Assembly (NCBI GenBank): GCA_030639305.1
Contig: DAOWCY010000003.1
Location: 1-64,000 of the forward strand
DNA from: JAGLQA01 sp023135565
GTDB taxonomy: Bacteria; Acidobacteriota; Aminicenantia; UBA2199
Direction of reading: 5' to 3'
Length of the DNA: 64,000 nucleotides
Position numbers and translations under genes: made by a program. Numbering within the stretch: position 1 is the first letter of the stretch; each line of letters starts with the position of its first letter. The notes below the pieces were generated by a model. The model had not been told where the DNA came from and did no database searches. It worked only from the letters and a program-made list of their open reading frames with translations. Of the stretch, positions 24,760 through 34,500 are shown piece after piece.

Positions 24760-25954
24760 AAGAAAAATGCTGGATGGTAATGCGGCGGCAACGGAGGCGT
24801 TAAAACTGGCCCGGGTGAAAGTGATCTCAGCCTATCCCATTACGCCCCAGAGTCCTATTGCGGAGAAATTGTCCGAGTTAGTGGCGAATGGGGAGTTAGA
24901 TGCCCGCTATATCCGTGTAGAATCGGAACATACAGCCATGTCCTGCGCCATTGGCGCCCAGTTTACCGGGGTCAGGGCGGCCACTGCCACATCTTCCGTG
25001 GGGTTGGCCTTGATGCATGAGGTGTTAGGCGTCGCGTCCGGCTGCCGGGTGCCCTTAGTGATGCCTGTGGTGAACCGGGCGCTGGTTTCTCCCTGGAGTT
25101 TATGGTGTGACCACCAGGACACCATGGCCGAGAGGGATTCCGGTTGGCTGCAACTTTATGCGGAGAATGCCCAGGAGGTTTTGGATTTGATTATCGCTGC
25201 TTATAAGGCAGCCGAAGACGAAGAGGTTTTACTCCCTGTCATGGTATGTTTCGACGGTTTTTTCGTTTCCCATTCCATCCAGCCCGTAGAAGTGCCTGAG
25301 GCGCAAGTAGTAGACGCTTTTTTACCCCCTTATGAAAACAAAAATTTATATCTCGATCCCCGGGACCCCATGTTTATCAATGATCTTACTGCGCCCGCTG
25401 AATTTTCCGAAATGAGATACCAGCAGGTGGTGGCTTTTGACAGGGCTTTAGAAGTCGTACCCCGGGTGTTCGCGGAGTTTTCCCGGGTCGTTGGCCGCAA
25501 ATATGAAATGGTAGAAGCCCACAGGTGTGAGGATGCGGAAGCGGTGTTGATAACCATGGGTTCCATGTCCGGCACGTGCAAACATGTAGTCGATGAAATG
25601 CGCAGCCGGGGAAAACGGGTGGGCGCTGTTAAAATTCTTTCTTTCCGGCCTTTTCCCGTGGCAATGTTGGCCGGCATTCTAAAAGGAAAGAAAGCTATCG
25701 GTGTCATAGACAGGAGTGCCGGATTAGGCGCGCAGGGAGGCCCCTTATGGTTAGAAGTAAAGTCGGCGCTACCGGGAAATGGAGCGCAAGTATGCGGTTA
25801 TGTTGCCGGATTAGGCGGCCGGGATGTCACCGAAGAAACCATAGGGAAGATATTTTCCGGTTTGTTGGGCGAAACTCCCGAAGCGGTGAAATCCTGGGTT
25901 GATACTGCTGACGATGCAATGGATAAAAGGCGGATGGCGTCCGCAGCCTATTAG
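24731..25954 (+). CDS. 2-oxoacid:ferredoxin oxidoreductase, alpha subunit
   Basis: 407 aa. The start is ATG 24731 or, more like the family, ATG 24767 (MLDGNAAATEALKLA). Motifs: SAYPITPQSPIAEKL, YIRVESEHTAMSCAIGA (TPP/substrate face), the FTGVRAATATSSVGLALMHE segment, DHQDTMAERDSGWLQLYAEN, and in the C-terminal domain VLITMGSMSGTCKHVVDEMR and KAIGVIDRSAGLGAQGGPLW. The closest general match is pyruvate:ferredoxin oxidoreductase PorA. The last codons (RMASAAY) come from the dispersed repeat that continues into the 289-base spacer before the beta gene, so the C-terminus appears to have been remodelled by repeat insertion. Confidence 0.93.
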   Translation: MKMKMKKKSKRKMLDGNAAATEALKLARVKVISAYPITPQSPIAEKLSELVANGELDARYIRVESEHTAMSCAIGAQFTGVRAATATSSVGLALMHEVLGVASGCRVPLVMPVVNRALVSPWSLWCDHQDTMAERDSGWLQLYAENAQEVLDLIIAAYKAAEDEEVLLPVMVCFDGFFVSHSIQPVEVPEAQVVDAFLPPYENKNLYLDPRDPMFINDLTAPAEFSEMRYQQVVAFDRALEVVPRVFAEFSRVVGRKYEMVEAHRCEDAEAVLITMGSMSGTCKHVVDEMRSRGKRVGAVKILSFRPFPVAMLAGILKGKKAIGVIDRSAGLGAQGGPLWLEVKSALPGNGAQVCGYVAGLGGRDVTEETIGKIFSGLLGETPEAVKSWVDTADDAMDKRRMASAAY

Positions 25955-26243
25955 GGGGCTTTCGAGTAGCAGTAAAGCGTATCGTTCATGAAAAACCCGC
26001 GGCGCGGGCGGCCTATAAGAGGCTTTCGCATAACAGTAAAGTGTATCGCTTATAAGAAGTTTTGATCAAACTTTTTCAAAAGTTTGGCGGACGGCGTCCG
26101 CAGCCTATTAAGGAGCTTTCGAGTAACTGAAAAGTGTATCGCTCATGAAAAGTTTTGATCAAACTTTTTTAAAAGTTTGGCCCCCGGCAGGGCCGCCGGA
26201 GGCTAAGAGGGTGTGTGCGCTGCACCCCTGGAGGCAATAAAAA
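25955..26243. repeat. Tandem composite repeat array between alpha and beta genes
   Basis: Three degenerate units of about 80-100 bases, each with CCTATTA(A/G)G-GGCTTTCG(A/C)-GTAA(C/A)-AAAG(T/C)GTATCG followed by CATGAAAA or TATAAGAAG. The second and third units each end in a copy of the GATCAAAC element (partial at 26054-26088, full at 26148-26203). A hairpin-like GCGTCCGCAGCC joins the units. Confidence 0.7.
26148..26203 (+). repeat. 58-bp palindromic dispersed element, copy 7
   Basis: AAAAGTTTTGATCAAAC through GGGCCGCCGGAGGCT, in the spacer just upstream of the beta-subunit gene; a partial copy 6 lies at 26054-26088. Confidence 0.9.
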
Positions 26244-27113
26244 ATGTATGAAATAAAAACACAAGCAAAAGGATTAGTGGCACATGGAGTCAGTACTTGC
26301 GCCGGCTGCGGTTTGGAACTGGCTATCAGGAAAATATTGGAAATATTAGGCAGTAACACGGTAATTGTCATTCCTCCCGGGTGCGCCGCTCTTTTTTCCG
26401 GTTTTGGAAAAGAGACCGCCCTGAGGATACCCGGTTTCCAGGGTAATTTAGAGAATACCGCCGCCTATGCAGCCGGGATCAAGGCTGGGTTTGAAGTCCA
26501 GGGCAGGGATGATGTCACTGTTTTGGCTTTTGCCGGGGACGGTGCGACTGTAGACATCGGTATCCAGTCTCTCTCAGGAGTGCTGGAAAGAGGAGATAAG
26601 GTCTTATATATTTGTTATGATAATGAAGCTTATATGAACACCGGCATCCAGGGCAGCGGTTCCACTCCATTAATGGCGGCCACCAGCACCACTCCGGCAG
26701 GCAAAGCCGGTCCCAGGAAGAACATGGTAGAAATCGCCGCCGCTCATAAGATTCCTTATGCTGCTTCTGCATCCATCGGTTATATCGATGATCTAAAAAA
26801 GAAAGTAACCAAAGCCAAAGCAGTGGATGGTCCTACCTATTTGCATATTCATGTGCCCTGTCCCACCGGTTGGGGTTTTGATCCTGCCCTGACTATCCGG
26901 GCTGCGAAAGCCGCCGTAGAGACCGGGGCCTGGCTGCTTTATGAAATAGAAAAGGGCAAAAAGAAATTGAATCGCAAGATAGATAAATTAAAACCCGTGG
27001 AGGAATATTTGCAGCTCCAGGGCAGGTTTAAGCATATTACCGGGGCTGATATTAAGCGTATCCGGCAGGAGATAGAAAATAATATCTCCGCTTTGCTGCG
27101 CAGTATCGATTGA
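26244..27113 (+). CDS. 2-oxoacid:ferredoxin oxidoreductase, beta (TPP-binding) subunit
   Basis: 289 aa. It holds the thiamine diphosphate and one Fe-S cluster: CAGCGLELAIRKILEIL near the N-terminus, VIPPGCAALFSGFG, the TPP/Mg motif GDGATVDIGIQSLSG with later CYDNEAYMNTGIQ, STTPAGKAGPRKNM and HIHVPCPTGWGFD. Length and motifs match PorB of pyruvate:ferredoxin oxidoreductase. A GGAGGC Shine-Dalgarno at the very end of the repeat spacer precedes the ATG, so the ribosome binding site may itself derive from the repeat. Confidence 0.94.
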   Translation: MYEIKTQAKGLVAHGVSTCAGCGLELAIRKILEILGSNTVIVIPPGCAALFSGFGKETALRIPGFQGNLENTAAYAAGIKAGFEVQGRDDVTVLAFAGDGATVDIGIQSLSGVLERGDKVLYICYDNEAYMNTGIQGSGSTPLMAATSTTPAGKAGPRKNMVEIAAAHKIPYAASASIGYIDDLKKKVTKAKAVDGPTYLHIHVPCPTGWGFDPALTIRAAKAAVETGAWLLYEIEKGKKKLNRKIDKLKPVEEYLQLQGRFKHITGADIKRIRQEIENNISALLRSID

Positions 27114-27172
27114 GCAAAACTTAGCTTTGCCAGCAGCTTTAAACACTTCCGGGTTCTAACAGAGGAGGAAAA

Positions 27173-28459
27173 ATGAAAGAAAAAAATTATTTAATCAACA
27201 ATCGTCTTTTTGATTCTTATCTCGAGAGGATGAATTTTTTAAATGAAGTCAGTATCGATTATCCCGGAGCCATCTCTTTCGGCTCGGGAAGACCGGACAA
27301 GCATTTTTTTAATGTGCAGGGAATCATCTCCTGTTTTCATGATTTTGCCGCGTCGGAGGGGAGAAGCGAGCAGGAGACAGCGGAATTTTATGATTCTTTA
27401 GGTCAGTATAACAAGACCAAAGGAATCATAAACGACAGCATAGCAAAGCTGCTGCAAAACGATGAGAATATAAAAATCGATCCCGAAGATATTATCCTCA
27501 CCGACGGCGCCCAGGAAGGGATGGCGGTTATCATCAACACCCTTTTCGAGAACCGGGAGGATGTACTGCTGGTCAGTGATCCCTCTTATATCGGTTTTGT
27601 GGGCTATGCCAAAATCTACGGCGTACCGATTTTCCCGGTTAAGCGGGAGAAAGATTGTATCGACTTAGAGCATTTAGACGCATCTATCCGGCAGTTGAAA
27701 AAGGCAGGCAAGAACCCCAAAGTTCTTTATGAAGTCGGTGATTTCCACAATCCCACCGGCGCTTACATGCCCTTAGAAAAGCGGGAAGCCCTTATCGAAC
27801 TGGCGGAAAAGCACAATTTTTTAATAGTAGAGGACAATCCTTACGGTTATTTTATTTACGACACCCAAAAGATTCCTACTCTTAAAGCCTTAGACCGTTA
27901 TCAGCGGGTGATTTATTTAGGTAGTTTTTCTAAGACTATATTCCCTTCTATCCGGCTCGGTTATATCGCTGCGGACCAGGAAATCAAGCATCGCGGCAGG
28001 AAAATAAAACTGGTTGAAGAGTTTAAAAAAACCAAGAGTTTTACTACTGTTAATACGTCCACCCTGCTGCAAGCAATGGCCGGCAGTTATCTACACAAGC
28101 AGGATTATTCATTGGTTAAACCTTGTGAAAAAAAGATCGCCGCATTACGGCAGAAGAGAGACACCATGATCGGGGTTTTGGCAGACCGGTTCGGAGATAC
28201 CGGCCCTTATGCAGGAAAGGTTAGTTGGAATAAACCTGCCGGTGGTTTTTTTCTTGTAATCGATTTACCTTTTAAAGTAACGGAAGATCATTTGAGGAGA
28301 TGTGTAGAGGATTATTCTGTCATATTTTGTCCCATGTCTTTTTTTTGTTTAAATGAAGAAGCGGGAATTAACCGGATCAGGCTTGCTTTTAGTAATCTTT
28401 CCCCCGACAAAATCGAGCAAGGCATGGAGAAACTATCTGCTTTTATCAAGGCCCACTAA
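27173..28459 (+). CDS. PLP-dependent aminotransferase, class I/II (2-aminoadipate/MocR-type)
   Basis: 428 aa, fold-type I. Motifs: GAISFGSGRPDKHFF at the N-terminus, ILTDGAQEGMAVIINTL (cofactor phosphate region), YEVGDFHNPTGAYMPLEKRE (the aspartate/asparagine region), IVEDNPYGYF, the Schiff-base lysine in YLGSFSKTIFPSIRLGY, and the C-terminal carboxylate-binding arginine in INRIRLAFSNLSPD. It resembles 2-aminoadipate and aromatic aminotransferases such as LysN. It has a strong AGAGGAGG Shine-Dalgarno and lies 61 bases before the NRPS genes, so it may supply an unusual amino acid to them; this is inference. Confidence 0.9.
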   Translation: MKEKNYLINNRLFDSYLERMNFLNEVSIDYPGAISFGSGRPDKHFFNVQGIISCFHDFAASEGRSEQETAEFYDSLGQYNKTKGIINDSIAKLLQNDENIKIDPEDIILTDGAQEGMAVIINTLFENREDVLLVSDPSYIGFVGYAKIYGVPIFPVKREKDCIDLEHLDASIRQLKKAGKNPKVLYEVGDFHNPTGAYMPLEKREALIELAEKHNFLIVEDNPYGYFIYDTQKIPTLKALDRYQRVIYLGSFSKTIFPSIRLGYIAADQEIKHRGRKIKLVEEFKKTKSFTTVNTSTLLQAMAGSYLHKQDYSLVKPCEKKIAALRQKRDTMIGVLADRFGDTGPYAGKVSWNKPAGGFFLVIDLPFKVTEDHLRRCVEDYSVIFCPMSFFCLNEEAGINRIRLAFSNLSPDKIEQGMEKLSAFIKAH

Positions 28460-28520
28460 TGCTTTTGCCGTACTACCGGCAGGGATATTTGTTTGAAGAA
28501 AAACCATTAGGAGTAAAACA

Positions 28521-31500
28521 ATGATAGATAAAGATACTTTTGACAGGTTATGGCTTGCTGCCGGCCAAAAAGTCGAAGAAAGAAAATATTGGCTGGAAAA
28601 ATTAGCCGGGGAACTGGTGAAAAGCAGCTTTCCTACTATTTATAAAGAGTCCGGGGTTACAAAAAAATCTGAAGATGCCCAGGAGGCCCCCCGGTCAGTT
28701 AAAGATAGAGATGCGGTAGAACTTATTTTTTCCAGGGAACTGTCTGCCCGCTTAATAAAGTTAAGCACCGCTTCCGATATCAGGCTTCATATTGTGCTGA
28801 CAGCGGTTTTGACCCTGCTGCTGGGAAAATATACGGGCAATGATGATATTTTGACTGCATCTCCCCTATTGAAGTCGGATGCCGATGAAGATAAAGGTGA
28901 AAGCTTAATCAACAAAGTTTTGATTTTGCGGAACGCTTTAACAGCAGGGATGAGTTTCAAAGAATTGCTGCTGCAAGTAAGGCAGACCCTGGTAGAAGCC
29001 GATGAACATCGCCACTACCCCATAGAAGTGCTGTTAAAACAGTTGAATTTATCCGGCCCTCCTTTTGCCGCTGCCCTGCTGTTGGAGAACATCCATGATA
29101 GAGAGTATCTTTCTCTTGTAGAGCCGGAGGTTATTTTTTCATTTTCGAGAAGCGAGGATTCGATTTCGGGGCAGGTGGAATACAGTGCTTCCTCTTATGA
29201 TAAAGGGACAATCGAAAGGATTGCCGGTCATTTCCGGCGTTTAGTCGAAGTAGTGCTCGACAGTCCGGAGATACAGGCAGCGGAGGTGGAACTGCTGTCA
29301 ACGGAAGAGAAAAAACAACTATTAGTCGAATTTAACCATCCGCAGGAGGAGTTCCCGGTGGATAAAACCATCCCCGGGTTGTTTGAGAAGCAGGTTGTCA
29401 AAACCCCGGATAATATTGCAGTAACCGGGATACCGGGGAGCGAAACAAATGCTGTTCTCAGCTACCGGGAATTAAATGAAGAAGCCGGTAATTTAGCGGC
29501 ATTATTAGTAAAAAAAGGCGTACAGCCCGGAGATATCGTAGGCTTAATGGTGGAACGCTCTATAGGGATGATTGTAGGCATAATCGGCATATTAAAATCA
29601 GGGGCTGCTTATTTGCCCATCAATCCTAAGAGTCCTGGGGTGAGAACTGCTTATATGCTGCGGGATTGCAGCGCTGCTCTGCTGCTTACTAGCGGTAATT
29701 TGTTTAAAGAAGCTGCCGGGTTGGGTGATTGGCAAGGAGAGACAATATTTATAAATGCCCCGGATGAGTTTAAAACCGGGGTTGAGGCTCAGGTTGAGGT
29801 CGATGAAAAAAAGGGGACAGGCAATCATGATGCGAGCCTCACCCGGAAACGAAGGAAATTAAACAAAAGTTTTGATCAAACTTTTTCAAAAGTTTGGCCG
29901 CCGGCAGGGCCGCCGGAGGCAAGGCAAAGTAATGTCATGACAGGCCAGTTCACACATTTGTCCTCTTCGTCCTATCCGGCCTATATCATTTACACCTCCG
30001 GTTCCACCGGGATTCCCAAGGGGGTGCCTATTACTCACGGCAACTTCTGTCCCCTGATGTTTTGGGGTTATCGACACTCAGGCTTAGGCCCTGGAGACAG
30101 GGTGATCCAGAATCTTTCCTATTATTTCGATTGGTCCGTATGGGAGATATTCATTGCCCTGACAAGCGGTTCCGGGTTGTACATGATTAACGAAGAAATT
30201 TTACTCACCCCGGGAGCAGAGGTGAATTTTATACTGGAAAATAAAATCACCGCGCTGCACATCACCCCCACCCAGTATCGCTATTTGATCGATGTAGGCA
30301 AGAAGTTGGATACTTTAAAATACCTGGCTATCGGCGCCGAAAAATTAACCTATGACTTACTGGTACGCAGTTTTGAATCGGTTAATGAAGACTGCCGGGT
30401 ATTTAACATGTACGGCCCCACCGAAGCCACCATCATGGCCGCCGTATTAGAGATCGACCGCGCAATAATCCCAGGTTATAAAGAGTTGTCCAGTGTGCCT
30501 ATCGGGGAGACCATAGCCAATACATCCCTGCTGGTATTGGATAAACACATGAAGCTCTGTCCTATAGGAGTTACCGGGGAATTGTATATCGGTGGAGACG
30601 GCCTTTCGCAGGGTTATTTGAATAATCCCGGGCTCAGCGCGGAAAAGTTCATAACAGCCCCAGCTTTCAGTATTCAGCTTCAGCCCGGTCACCCCTCACC
30701 CCTCACCCCTCACCCCTCACCCTTCACTATTTACCGTACCGGCGATAGGGCCCGTTGGCTGCCCGACGGCACCGTGGAATTTTTAGGCCGGGTGGATTTC
30801 CAGGTAAAGATCAGGGGCTACCGCATCGAGCCGGGCGAAATAGAGAATCGTTTATTGAACCATCAGCAGGTCAAAGAAGCCTTAGTCATGGCCCGGCAGT
30901 ATGAGAATGGTGAAAATTACCTCTGTGCCTACATCGTGGCACAGCAGGCGGAAGGTATCCAACGGGGCGCGGCTGAGGCTGTGCAGAGCGATAAAAGCGG
31001 CGAACAAAGCCGGGAACTTTCCCCTGCGCACTTACGGGAATATTTATCGGCTCAATTGCCCGATTACATGGTGCCCTCTTATTTTGTTTTTTTAGATAAA
31101 ATGCCCTTAAGCCCGAACGGCAAGGTTGATCTTAAGGCCCTGCCGGAACCGCAGGTTGGCCGCGGCACGGTTCCCTATGCGGCCCCCCGCGATGACACAG
31201 AGAAAAAATTGGCGCAGATATGGTCTGAGGTATTGGAATTAGACGAAGCGCCCGGCATAGATGATAATTTTTTTGAATCAGGCGGTCATTCTTTGAAAGC
31301 CACCACCCTGACATCAGCCATTTATAAAGAATTTACAGTTAACATCGAGATCCAGGAAGTCTTTCGCCAGCCTACCGTCAGGGAACTGGCCCGGCTGGTG
31401 AGAGGACTCGAAGAACTCGAATATGCAGCCATTACTCCTGTAAAAGAAGAAGAACATTATGCACTTTCCTATGCGCAGCGCCGTTTGTGGATATTATGCC

Positions 31501-34500
31501 AGTTCGAGGAAGATTCCACTGCCTATAATATGCCGCTTGCCCTCACCATTTCCGGCGACCTCGATGTTGAGGCTTTCGAGCGGGCATTACAGGCCCTAAT
31601 AGAACGTCATGAGAGTTTGCGCACAGTATTTGTTACTGTAGATGGTGACCCGCGCCAGAAAATTATTAATATAAAAGATTTCGAGTCTACTATAGAACAG
31701 GTGGATTTACGCAGCCTCGAGGAGAAAGCAAGACAGGAGGAGGCCAGGAAACTCTACACAGCAGCGGCCAACCGGGTCTTTGACCTGGAATCCGGCCCCC
31801 TGTTTCTCTTCAAATTAGTGAAAATAGAAGAAAAGAAATATATATTCATTTATAATATTCATCACATTGTGAATGACGGCTGGTCCCAGGGCATTATAAG
31901 CCGCGAACTGGTTACTTTATACAATTGTTTCTCGAGAGGCGAGGAGAATCCCCTGCTTCCCTTAGAACTGCAGTATAAAGACTATACCCATTGGCACAAC
32001 CGTTTGATAGAAAGTGGGGGTTTTGCTGAATCGCGGGATTATTGGTTGGAAAAATTCAAAGATAAACCCAACGGCACAGAATTGCCTTTCGATCACCCCA
32101 GGAAAGCGGTGCAGACTTTTAACGGCGGCAGGGTTTCTTTTGTTTTCGACGGGCAGAAAACCTCGAAATTATTCCGTATAAGCCAGGAAGAGGATGCCAC
32201 TCTTTTTATGGTTCTTTTAACCCTGGTAAATGTATTTCTTTACAGGTATACAGGTCAGTCGGATATCATAGTCGGCGCGCCCATAGCTAACCGCAAGCGT
32301 CCTGAATTGAGTAATATTGTCGGTTTCCTGGTGAACACCCTGGTCTATCGCTGTGAAGTAAACCCGGCTCACTCTTTCAGACAGCAGTTAGCACAAGTAA
32401 AACAGGAAGCCTTAGATTGTTACCGTTACCAGGATTATCCCTTCGATTTATTGGTGGAGCAATCGGACTTAGAAAGGGATATGAGCCAGTCGCCCTTGTT
32501 CAATGTGATGTTGGCTCACAATAATGCGGCAGCAGAAGACCTGGAATCCGCATTTGAAGGTGTGCACATTTCCGGATATGAATACAGCGATGATTTTAAT
32601 ATGAGTAAATTCGATCTAATCTTTTTTATGGATGAAGTTGGAGACCGGGTGCAAACCCGCATCGAATACAACAGCGACCTGTTTGAACGCAGCGCCATCG
32701 AACGCATGGCCGGGAATTTTATGACTTTGGTAGACCATGTAGTGTCGGACGCCGCTGTCACCGTATCCGGTCTGAACATCACAACCGGCAGCGAGTATGA
32801 CAGGGTGACTCGCCTTTTTAATGATACTCGTTGTGAGTTCTCTCCTCTTACCCTCCAGGAAATTTTTGAAAAACAGGTAGAAAAAACACCCGGGAAAATA
32901 GCGGTAATAGGCATAGCAGGGGGAAATTACAAATCACAAAATACAAATTACAAAATCCCCGGCGGGAGCGGCCCAACAGGAATTCCAAATTCCGAATCTC
33001 AAACTGCAAAGAAGAGCCGACCCGCGGTTATCACTTACCGGGATTTGAATAAAGAAGCCAACCGCTTCGCTCACTTTCTCCGTGAAGAGCATCAAGTGAA
33101 ATCTAACTATGTGATAGGCGTTTCCATGGACCGTTCTATCGAAATGATTATCGTACTGTTGGGGATTATCAAATCCGGGGCGGCTTACCTGGCCGTAGAC
33201 CCCACCTATCCAGCCGACCGCGTCGCCCATGTGCTGGCAGACAGCAAAGCGGCGCTGTTGGTCAGCGATAAAATGAGACCGGAACTGTTTGCCGGTTACG
33301 CCGGAGAAATCCTGGATATTACAGTATTGGCGGATAAAATCGCGGAGAAATCCAGCCGCAATCCTACTGTGGTGAATCAACCCGCGGATATCCTCTATGT
33401 GAATTACACTTCCGGCTCTACCGGCACACCTAATGGCGCCATGCTCTCCCATGACTGCCTCACCAATTTGATCCGCTGGCAGAACGAAAAAACCGCCATC
33501 GACTGCTCTATGCGTGTCCTGCAATTTACTTCTATCAATTTTTGTGTCTCTTTCCAGGAAATAATGGGCGCTCTCACCAGCGGTGGCGAACTTCACCCGA
33601 TCGGCGATATCGAGCGCCAGGACATCGATTACCTGATGAGTTTTTTGAGTGAACAGCAGATCGAAGTCCTCTTCCTACCTTTCTCATATCTTAATTTTTT
33701 ATTCAACGAATCGGGGCGTTGGGACAGGGCTTTTAAACACAACCTGGAACATATCGTTACAGCCGGTGAGCAGTTGAAAATCACCGCCGGGTTGAAACGT
33801 TTTTTAGACGCCAATCCCCACATACAACTGCATAATCACTACGGTTCCACGGAGATGCATGTGGTGACCTCGTACACTTTAGATGCCTCCACTGCCGCCC
33901 GCACCCCCATCCCCCCGGCAGGCAAGCCCATCAGCAATATAAAAATATTCATACTGGACGAGTTTTTTAATGTGGCGCCGCTGGGTGTATATGGAGAATT
34001 GTGTGTGGCCGGCAGTTTGGAATTACCGGGTTACATCGATAACGAAGAACTAACCGCGGAGAAATCGATTAGCTGCCCGCGATTATCGGACGTCAAACTT
34101 TACCGTTCCGGTGACATCGGCCGCTGGCTGCCTGACGGCAATATCGAGTTAAGGGGCCGTAAGGACTTTATGGTAAAAGTACGCGGTTTCCGGGTGGAAC
34201 CCGGTGAAATCGAGAGTAAAATACTGGCCGTCGAGAAAGTACGGGAGTGTGTGGTGGTAGTGAGAGAAGACGAGGCCGGGCAGAAATACTTAGTAGCCTA
34301 TGTGTCGCTGGAAAACATCGAAGCAGCGCAGATCAAGCGTATCATCACCAATGAATTGCCCCAATATATGATTCCTAAGATTGTGGTTCTCGAGAGTTTG
34401 CCCCTGATGCCCAACGGCAAAGTGGACCGGGAGCAGCTCCCGGACCCGGATTTAAGCGCGGAAGAGGATCGCGTTATCGTACCTCCGGGCAATGAAGTGG

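Noticed and set aside
25955..26243. Possible CRISPR array in the porA-porB spacer
   Set aside because: Only three degenerate units without unique spacers or a constant repeat; no cas genes.
30688..30728. Sequencing artefact as the sole explanation of the CACCCCT run
   Set aside because: The reading frame continues correctly on both sides into conserved motifs, so the run is more likely real.
32934..33596. 220-codon antisense frame in the NRPS gene
   Set aside because: Shadow of the adenylation domain; no domain of its own.
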